Assembly (NCBI GenBank): GCA_002700765.1
Contig: PAEP01000019.1
Span: 33,581-53,421 of the forward strand
Source of the DNA: Synechococcus sp. MED850
Lineage (GTDB): Bacteria; Cyanobacteriota; Cyanobacteriia; PCC-6307; Cyanobiaceae
Reading direction: 5' to 3'
Length of the DNA: 19,841 bases
A program made the position numbers and the translations under genes. This document shows positions 14,324 to 19,841 of this stretch, one piece after another (positions within the stretch are counted from its first letter, which is position 1; each line of letters begins with the position of its first letter). Under the pieces are notes generated by a model. It did not search any database and was not told the origin of the DNA. It was given only the letters and a program-made list of their open reading frames with translations.

Positions 14324-15652
14324 TCAGAGCGCTCCCGCGGCCGTCTGATCGATGACGCTGCCGAAATGGGAGGTGAGATTGAGACAGGACACGACGGCAG
14401 GCTGACGCGGATCGCTGGCGATGTCGACCACGGTGACCCCTCCGTTTCCCTGTTTCACAGCCCAGATGTCTGCGGGTGTGAGACCGAGCAGGTCGCAGAG
14501 AATGGTTTTGTTCACAGCATCGTGGGCGACCACCAGAGCCGTTTCGTTCGGCTTGAGCTGATCGCTGATCTCCTGCCAGCTGCGCACCGACCGGGCCCAG
14601 ACGTCCTGAATCGTTTCCCCTTCAGGCATCTGAACGGTTTCCGGCGTGCTTTTCCAGCTGTCCAGCAGGGTGGACCAGCCCTCGCGGATCTCGGATTCGA
14701 GCTTGCCCTCCCAGAGGCCATGTCCGATTTCGACCAAACCATCCGTCTGGCTCAAGTTCACGTCGGGGTGCGCCTCGAGAATGATCTGGGCGGTCTCGGT
14801 TGGACGGGAGAGGGTGCTGCTCCAGCTTTTGTCGATCTGGACGTCTTTGAGGAATTCTCTGGCCGCAGCCGCTTGGTTGCGGCCGTTGCTGTTTAGGGGA
14901 ATATCGATCTGCCCCTGGAAACGACCCTCCTTGTTCCAGTCGGTTTCGCCATGGCGCACAAGGATCAGCCGGGCACCCTCACCCTTCGCCGGCAACGGCG
15001 ACAGATGAGTGGTGCAGTTGAGGCATTCGATCTGCACCTGGGGACCCGCTGTGCCGGGACGCAGGTTGAAGATCGAGAGGGAGGTGTTGTCCACCCGAAG
15101 CCGACGGAACCCGTTCTCCGGCCGGTTCAACAGCACCAGCATCAGGCAGCGAAGAATGGCGTTGTGAGCCACCACCAGCACCGTGTCATCACCTTCCGGT
15201 GGATGCCGTTGAAGCAACCCTTCCAAAAACGTCTGCGCCTGATCCATCAGTTCCACCAGCGGCCGGTAGGAGCTGCCGTCGCTGTGCTGGAGCTCCAGCT
15301 CCAACGGTCGAAGTTTCCAGGTGGCGTAGGCCTCAGGAAACCGTTCGGTGAGCTCGTTGATCCGCAATCCGCTCCAAGGTTCCAGATCCACCTCGAGCAA
15401 GCCGTCATCAAACACGGTTTGCGGCGCCTGGCCACCGCGGCCCTTCAGCAGGGTTGCTGTGGTGGATGCCGCCCGTTTCAAGCGCGAGCTGTACACAGCG
15501 GTGATCGGCACCTCAGACAGAGACTCCCCCAGCCGTCGCGCCTGCTCGTGGCCCTCATCAGAGAGCGCTGAGAGGTCGTCCCTCCCCTGGATGCGGCGTT
15601 CCTGGTTGAAGCTGCTCAGTCCGTGGCGAACCAGGAGTAGGCGGAGTGGCAC
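14324..15652 (-). CDS. Two-domain histidine phosphatase (phosphoglycerate mutase-like)
   Basis: A 442-residue protein made of two histidine-phosphatase domains in tandem. Domain 1 (about 1-210) has RLLLVRHGLSSFN, SSRLKRAAST, LLEVDLEPWSGL and VLVVAHNAIL. Domain 2 (about 226-435) has LILVRHGETDWN, SSTLSRPTETAQI, LVEIGHGLWEG and ALVVAHDAVN. Both keep the phospho-accepting His of RHG, the supporting Arg, the acid Glu and the second His, so both look active. Annotations for this family vary (phosphoglycerate mutase, or 2-carboxyarabinitol-1-phosphatase by resemblance to the two-domain plant enzyme); substrates cannot be read from sequence. The start is GTG at 15652, three residues before the first strand (MPLRLLLVRHG). 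It is the first gene of a pair with the dihydroorotase homologue. Confidence 0.93.
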   Translation of the reverse strand: MPLRLLLVRHGLSSFNQERRIQGRDDLSALSDEGHEQARRLGESLSEVPITAVYSSRLKRAASTTATLLKGRGGQAPQTVFDDGLLEVDLEPWSGLRINELTERFPEAYATWKLRPLELELQHSDGSSYRPLVELMDQAQTFLEGLLQRHPPEGDDTVLVVAHNAILRCLMLVLLNRPENGFRRLRVDNTSLSIFNLRPGTAGPQVQIECLNCTTHLSPLPAKGEGARLILVRHGETDWNKEGRFQGQIDIPLNSNGRNQAAAAREFLKDVQIDKSWSSTLSRPTETAQIILEAHPDVNLSQTDGLVEIGHGLWEGKLESEIREGWSTLLDSWKSTPETVQMPEGETIQDVWARSVRSWQEISDQLKPNETALVVAHDAVNKTILCDLLGLTPADIWAVKQGNGGVTVVDIASDPRQPAVVSCLNLTSHFGSVIDQTAAGAL

Positions 15653-15725
15653 CGTTCAGCGACAAGGCGCGGTCATCGTATGGGGCTGGCCCCGCAGGGG
15701 GACAATCGGTTGTGTTCGAGCCAAC

Positions 15726-16997
15726 GTGGTGCCAACCAGTTCCTCCAGCCAGCCTCAAGCGACCTGGAAGACAGCTCTTGCTGTTCTATCGCTGGTGCTG
15801 GCCGCGGCGATCTGGGTTTCCGGCCTGGTGGCGAGCCTCACGCGCCCGTCCGTTGCGCCGACGCTCTCCCTTCAACAGCAGGAGCTCACGCTGCTGGCGG
15901 AACCTGCCCTGCCGCCCCAGTTGAGGCCATTGCTAGCGGGACCTGAACCGCGTGATCTGCTGAGGCAGGCCATCCAGGCCAGCCCACCCGAGCAACGCTC
16001 CGAACGGCAGCAGCGGATGCTGACGCTGTTGTCCAAAGCGTCGGACGGGATTCATTCCCAGGGCTCAGGGGCCGAGGCCGATCCTCTGATCAGGCTGCTC
16101 TCCTGCGAAGCGCTGAGGGGAAGGACCGATCGATGCGTGGATCCCGCTGTTTCCCAGGTCGCCGCTGTGCGTCTCGGTTTGAGCGTTCTGGTTCCGTTGA
16201 TGAGCATCGTGTTGGGTTGTGGCTTGTTGCTGCGGCAGGGGTGGCTGCTGCTGCGTCGCCGGCAGGAGCCATGGCCATCGCTGAAAGGACCAGCTCTGAC
16301 GTTGATCGACATGGCTTTGCTGGTTGCCGGAGGTTTTGTGGTGATCAGTGCCGTCGGCGTCCCGGTGGTGGCAGCTCCCCTGGTGCGCAGCCTGACGGCC
16401 GGATTGGTCAGTCCACGCCGTGAGGCGATGGAGGTGGTGATTCAGTACTCGGTGATGGCCTTGCCGAGCCTGCTGATCCTCCGCAGGCAGCTGAAAGCAC
16501 TTCCCATGGAGCGCTGTCCACCTGGTGGCTGGCTGCAATGGAAGCTGCGACCCCCCGCTTCGGCCATGACCGGTGCGGTGGCTGCCTGGCTGATGGTGAC
16601 GCCGGTGGTCACATTCACGGGTTGGCTTCTGGTGCGTTTGTTGGGGGATCCAGGTGGCAGCAATCCACTGTTAGAGCTTGTCCTGAGCAGCCGTGATCCG
16701 ATCGCTCTTGGTCTGATGGCGTTCACAGCTGTGGTGCTCGCTCCGTTGTTTGAGGAGGTAATTTTCCGTGGTGCGCTGTTACCCGTGCTCACGGAGTCTG
16801 TCGGTGTGTTCTGGGGGGTCGTGCTGAGCGGCCTGACCTTCGGTCTGGCTCACATCAGCATCGGTGAACTCGCTCCTCTCACGGTTCTCGGCATCGGTCT
16901 GGCGCTGATGCGTTTGAGCAGTGGTCGACTGCTTCCCTGCGTGTTGATGCATGCGCTGTGGAATGCCGTCACCTTCTTCAATCTGCTGCTGCTGTGA
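15726..16997 (+). CDS. CPBP family intramembrane metalloprotease
   Basis: A 423-residue membrane protein with about eight to nine hydrophobic segments. The CPBP/Abi (Rce1-like) motifs are complete: FEEVIFRGALLPVL (EExxxR), FGLAHISIGE (FxxxH) and LMHALWNAVTFF (HxxxN), all inside helices at the C-terminus. The first helix (LAVLSLVLAAAIWVSGLVAS) is followed by about 110 soluble residues that probably face the periplasm or lumen and that the usual family lacks. The start is uncertain. The frame is open upstream, but that part is antisense to the histidine phosphatase, so GTG 15726 or GTG 15729 (PTSSSSQPQATWKT) was chosen. Cyanobacterial and plastid members of this family are often linked to membrane protein turnover or resistance; substrate unknown. 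Confidence 0.9.
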   Translation: MVPTSSSSQPQATWKTALAVLSLVLAAAIWVSGLVASLTRPSVAPTLSLQQQELTLLAEPALPPQLRPLLAGPEPRDLLRQAIQASPPEQRSERQQRMLTLLSKASDGIHSQGSGAEADPLIRLLSCEALRGRTDRCVDPAVSQVAAVRLGLSVLVPLMSIVLGCGLLLRQGWLLLRRRQEPWPSLKGPALTLIDMALLVAGGFVVISAVGVPVVAAPLVRSLTAGLVSPRREAMEVVIQYSVMALPSLLILRRQLKALPMERCPPGGWLQWKLRPPASAMTGAVAAWLMVTPVVTFTGWLLVRLLGDPGGSNPLLELVLSSRDPIALGLMAFTAVVLAPLFEEVIFRGALLPVLTESVGVFWGVVLSGLTFGLAHISIGELAPLTVLGIGLALMRLSSGRLLPCVLMHALWNAVTFFNLLLL

Positions 16998-17065
16998 AGC
17001 CTGGCTTCGCCACCTTGCCGAGGCCCTGAGCGAATGGTTCACTAGCTCATTGTCCTGGAGAATCG

Positions 17066-17503
17066 GTGGTCGCCGCACCGGAACAGCGCTCTTCATCCAA
17101 GACCTTCGAGCTGATCCAGGGGTCCCTCTCTGCTGGTCGAGTTGCGCGTCGCTCCCCTTGGTTGGGAAGCCTGCATCGTTTGGCGGATGGAACGATGCTC
17201 GGGGTGCTGGCGGCAGTGGCCGTCCTGAGCGGATTAACGCTTCATTGGCAACACCGTTGGACCCTTTCGTTCAACCGTCTGGAGAGCACCCGTTCGCTCG
17301 CACATCGATTGACCGAGTCGACGGCCGTGATGGAACAGCATCTGCTGCGACGGACCACGCGACCATCTCGCATGGTCCCGACCAAGGTGGCCAACTTGGT
17401 TTATCTCAATCGCCCCTCGACAGCAGCCGAGCCGATTCCTGATGTGTCGATGCTCCCCTCCTTTGACGAGCTGATCGAAGAGCGCATCCGACCGGGTTAC
17501 TAA
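17066..17503 (+). CDS. Small bitopic membrane protein abutting ftsI, candidate FtsL analogue
   Basis: A 145-residue protein starting at GTG 17066 with a GGAG Shine-Dalgarno at 17057-17060. It has about 42 mostly polar and basic cytoplasmic residues, one membrane helix (about 43-59, MLGVLAAVAVLSGLTL), then a leucine-rich segment that may form a short coiled coil (SFNRLESTRSLAHRLTESTA). A periplasmic tail ends in PSFDELIEERIRPGY. Its TAA stop directly precedes the ftsI ATG. Size, single-pass topology, post-membrane helix and position immediately before ftsI are those of FtsL in the standard division cluster. Sequence similarity to FtsL is not detectable by eye, and heptads are weak. A real gene is very likely; the FtsL role is a hypothesis. 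Confidence 0.85.
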   Translation: MVAAPEQRSSSKTFELIQGSLSAGRVARRSPWLGSLHRLADGTMLGVLAAVAVLSGLTLHWQHRWTLSFNRLESTRSLAHRLTESTAVMEQHLLRRTTRPSRMVPTKVANLVYLNRPSTAAEPIPDVSMLPSFDELIEERIRPGY

Positions 17504-19312
17504 ATGAAGGGTCGATCATCCATGGCGACGATTGCTCCAGCACGCCGCAGCCGCGCCCGCGTCGTTCCTCTTGAGACGGTCTCCGCGCAACGTCTCTGGT
17601 GGATCTTCCTGATTCTCTGCACCGGCTTGGTTGGCCTGATCGGCAGGATGGCCTGGCTGCAGTTGGTCCAGACCTCGGAGTTGGAAGCCAGAGCGCGTCA
17701 GCTCCAGACGCAGCGAAGTCAGCCTCTGGGGCAACGCCGACCGATCGTCGACCGCAACGGTCGTCTGGTGGCGATGGATGAAAAACGGTTTCGTCTTTGG
17801 GCGCACCCGCGATATTTCAATTTTCCAGGGGATGACCCGAACCATGTGCGACCAGCCGGTGATGTTGCCGAACGGCTCTCCCCCGTGTTGGGCGTTCCTG
17901 CAGACCACCTGTTGAAGCAGATTGGTGACCGCCAATCCGGAATCAAGCTGGAGGAGGGCATTGATCCCGAAACCGCTTCCACGATCAGTGCCTTTGGAAT
18001 CAGCGGCCTGGATCTCGAGCCCTACCCCCAACGGGTGTACCCCCAGGGTGATCTGTTTGCAAACGTTGTGGGTTTTCTCAACGATGAGAGGGTCCCCCAG
18101 GCTGGCCTGGAGCAAAGCCGAGACGACGATCTGCTGAGGCACGAGCAGGCCCGGAGCCTGCGCCGTGGAGCTGATGGCACCCCCTTGCCTGATGATCTCG
18201 AGCCCGGAGTGTTTTTCGGTGATGATCTGCGCCTGCAGCTCACCCTGGATTCCCGACTGCAAGAACTGACCGTTCAGGCTCTCGATGCCCAGGTCAAGAA
18301 ATGGAAGGCCAAGAAGGGTGCCGCCATCGTGATGGATGTCACCAACGGGGAACTGCTGGTGCTGGCGTCCACCCCCACCTATGACCCCAATCGGTTCTGG
18401 ACTTACGACCCGGGCCGTTTCCGGGAGTGGTCGGTCCAGGACCTCTATGAACCGGGCTCCACGTTCAAACCGATCAACCTTGCCCTGGCTTTGCAGGAAG
18501 AGGCCATCCAACCCAACGACCGTGTTCATGACGTTGGTCAGTTGCAGATCGGTGGATGGCCGATCAACAACCACGACAAGCGAGCCAATGGTCTGATCGA
18601 CTTCCCAACGGTGCTTCAGGTGTCGAGCAATGTCGGCATGGTCCAAGCCATGCGTCATCTCGAGGATGGCCTCTACTGGGATTGGATGGAACGTCTAGGC
18701 ATCGATGCCAAACCCGACACCGATCTTCCCGGTGCTGTTGCAGGACAGCTGAAGACCAAGCAGCAGTTCACCACGCAGCCGATTGAACCCGCGACGACGG
18801 CCTTCGGCCAGGGCTTTTCTCTCACGCCGCTCAAGCTTGCGCAACTGCATGCCCTGATCGCCAATGGAGGGCGGCTGGTGAGCCCCCACATCACGAGGGG
18901 TTTCCGGTCCGGACACGCTCTGGCACCAGCGGCGGCTCCAGGTGGGCAACAGCTGATCAAGCCGGAGGTGACCCGCACGGTGATGAGTTGGATGGAATCG
19001 GTGGTGGATCAGGGAAGCGGCAAAGGCGTCAAGACACCCGGCTATCGCATCGCTGGAAAGACGGGCACAGCGCAGAAGGCCCTGAACGGGATTTATCTGG
19101 CGGGCGCTCGCATCTGCAGTTTCGTGGCCTCCCTTCCCGTCGAGAACCCCAAGTACGTCGTGTTGGTGGTTGTTGATGAGCCCCAGGGAAACAATGCCTA
19201 CGGCTCAACTGTTGCTGTTCCGGTGGCCAAGCAGGTGATTGACGGGTTGCTGGTGGTGGAAAAGATTCATCCCTCAAAACCAGCAGAATTGAACAAGGCC
19301 TCGAAGAGCTGA
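17504..19312 (+). CDS. ftsI: Division-specific peptidoglycan transpeptidase (PBP3)
   Basis: A 602-residue class B penicillin-binding protein that cross-links septal peptidoglycan with the FtsW glycosyltransferase. A single N-terminal membrane helix (WWIFLILCTGLVGLIGRMAW) precedes the pedestal domain (RRPIVDRNGRLVAMDEKRFR). The transpeptidase domain carries YEPGSTFKP (catalytic Ser319 and Lys322), VSSNVGM (Ser374-Asn376) and GKTGTAQ (Lys519-Gly521), so it is complete. ATG 17504 follows the upstream stop with no gap (TAAATG); Met7 at 17522 is an alternative start. The coupling to the small membrane gene before it suggests a shared division function. A 3' gap of 50 nt separates it from transaldolase. 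Confidence 0.97.
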   Translation: MKGRSSMATIAPARRSRARVVPLETVSAQRLWWIFLILCTGLVGLIGRMAWLQLVQTSELEARARQLQTQRSQPLGQRRPIVDRNGRLVAMDEKRFRLWAHPRYFNFPGDDPNHVRPAGDVAERLSPVLGVPADHLLKQIGDRQSGIKLEEGIDPETASTISAFGISGLDLEPYPQRVYPQGDLFANVVGFLNDERVPQAGLEQSRDDDLLRHEQARSLRRGADGTPLPDDLEPGVFFGDDLRLQLTLDSRLQELTVQALDAQVKKWKAKKGAAIVMDVTNGELLVLASTPTYDPNRFWTYDPGRFREWSVQDLYEPGSTFKPINLALALQEEAIQPNDRVHDVGQLQIGGWPINNHDKRANGLIDFPTVLQVSSNVGMVQAMRHLEDGLYWDWMERLGIDAKPDTDLPGAVAGQLKTKQQFTTQPIEPATTAFGQGFSLTPLKLAQLHALIANGGRLVSPHITRGFRSGHALAPAAAPGGQQLIKPEVTRTVMSWMESVVDQGSGKGVKTPGYRIAGKTGTAQKALNGIYLAGARICSFVASLPVENPKYVVLVVVDEPQGNNAYGSTVAVPVAKQVIDGLLVVEKIHPSKPAELNKASKS

Positions 19313-19362
19313 CGCTCTGAAAAACGTCGCTACGTTACGGACGAAGGCCCGTATCCCCTGCC

Positions 19363-19841
19363 ATGGCCAGCCTCCTCGAGCAGCTCTCCACCATGACCGT
19401 GGTCGTGGCTGATACCGGTGATCTGGAAGCGATCCGTAAGTTCACCCCCCGTGATGCCACAACCAATCCTTCCCTGATTCTCGCTGCAGCTCAGATCCCT
19501 GCCTATCAGAGCTTGATTGATGAAGCATTGCGGTCCTCCCGCAAGCTCATCGGTGAGAACGCGCCTGTTGAGGATGTCGTTCATGAAGCGCTGGACGAGA
19601 TCAGCGTGATCTTCGGAAAAGAGATTCTCAAGATCGTTCCCCGTCGCGTGTCGACGGAGGTGGATGCCCGCCTCAGCTACGACACGGACGCCACGATCGA
19701 AAAAGGTCGCAAGCTGATTCGTCTCTACAACGACGCTGGCATCAGCAATGACCGAGTCCTGATCAAGATCGCCTCCACCTGGGAGGGAATCAAAGCTGCT
19801 GAAGTGCTGGAGAAAGAGGGCATCCACTGCAATCTCACCCT
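19363..19841 (+). CDS. tal: Transaldolase, N-terminal part (3' end outside window)
   Basis: The first 159 residues of a TalB-type transaldolase, which transfers a dihydroxyacetone unit between sugar phosphates in the pentose phosphate route; in cyanobacteria it serves the oxidative route and carbon metabolism at night. Visible are [15 protein letters not shown] (Asp17), [16 protein letters not shown] (Asn35), [20 protein letters not shown] (Glu99) and [12 protein letters not shown], whose Lys135 forms the Schiff base. The ATG at 19363 lies 50 nt after the ftsI stop. Marine picocyanobacterial transaldolases often carry a C-terminal extension, but the end here is cut off. No strong promoter is visible in the short upstream gap. 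Confidence 0.97.
   Translation, partial: MASLLEQLSTMTVVVADTGDLEAIRKFTPRDATTNPSLILAAAQIPAYQSLIDEALRSSRKLIGENAPVEDVVHEALDEISVIFGKEILKIVPRRVSTEVDARLSYDTDATIEKGRKLIRLYNDAGISNDRVLIKIASTWEGIKAAEVLEKEGIHCNLT

Noticed and set aside
15675..15705. Possible promoter for the histidine phosphatase gene with a GGGGCTGGCCCC dyad in its spacer
   Set aside because: On the minus strand TTGTCC and TACGAT match consensus at only 4 of 6 positions each and the spacer is 19 nt. The dyad has only a 2-nt centre and may be chance in GC-rich DNA.
16996..17008. GAAGC-CTG-GCTTC hairpin at the CPBP gene stop
   Set aside because: Short stem, no T tract, and the next gene is on the same strand 58 nt later; likely chance.
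17516..18658. A 380-codon open frame antisense to ftsI
   Set aside because: It lies entirely within a confidently identified gene, and its translation has no recognisable domain. Such frames are common opposite GC-rich coding DNA. The long frames opposite argB (884-1660) and purA (4641-5570) were rejected for the same reason.
19307..19320. AGAGC-TGAC-GCTCT hairpin at the ftsI stop as a terminator
   Set aside because: The stem is only 5 bp and is followed by an A-rich, not a T-rich, run, so it does not fit an intrinsic terminator.
1..19841. CRISPR arrays, tRNA/rRNA genes, insertion sequences, prophage or defence genes
   Set aside because: No repeat-spacer pattern, cloverleaf, terminal inverted repeats or transposase, integrase or nuclease domains were found on either strand.

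Overview
The window looks like ordinary chromosome from a marine picocyanobacterium of the Synechococcus/Cyanobium type. The evidence is a Psb27 photosystem II assembly lipoprotein, a cobalamin-route precorrin-6A reductase, several families found only in cyanobacteria (DUF2854, DUF3153), dense gene packing, a GC content that reads as roughly 60%, frequent GTG starts, and a gene order typical of that group. I could not run a database search, so the genus-level call is an inference. I see no tRNA, rRNA, CRISPR array, insertion sequence or prophage gene.

Layout. Positions 1-2063 (minus): DUF2854 membrane protein, argB and a truncated DUF3153 lipoprotein-like gene, packed as one operon. Positions 2076-3961: a small plus-strand coiled-coil gene convergent with ssb (minus), then cobK and cutA (plus, overlapping by 47 nt). 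Positions 3930-8639 (minus): proS, psb27, purA and a PfkB-family (adenosine-type) kinase. A good sigma70-type promoter sits in front of purA, overlapped by two adjacent short palindromes. Positions 8787-10863 (plus): an HTH protein of lower GC, a small membrane protein, an inorganic pyrophosphatase homologue, an adrenodoxin-type 2Fe-2S ferredoxin and a Spx/ArsC-like thioredoxin-fold protein. Positions 10826-12331 (minus): a large uncharacterised membrane protein. Positions 12369-13070 (plus): signal peptidase I. Positions 13060-15652 (minus): a two-domain histidine phosphatase followed by a dihydroorotase homologue. Positions 15726-19841 (plus): a CPBP intramembrane protease, a small bitopic protein, the division transpeptidase ftsI and the start of transaldolase.

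There is no accessory island. The unusual material is hidden in housekeeping genes. The pyrophosphatase has lost four conserved active-site positions, including the equivalent of E. coli Asp67. The dihydroorotase homologue has lost essentially all of its metal ligands. A single-pass protein directly abutting ftsI has the size, topology and position expected of FtsL, which is usually reported as missing from cyanobacteria. The DUF3153 protein carries its lipobox in the middle of the chain, behind a TPR-like domain and a proline tract. Non-coding DNA is short everywhere. The longest stretches are 8640-8786 and the roughly 285 nt between the HTH gene and ppa, most of which is covered by a small membrane-protein ORF.
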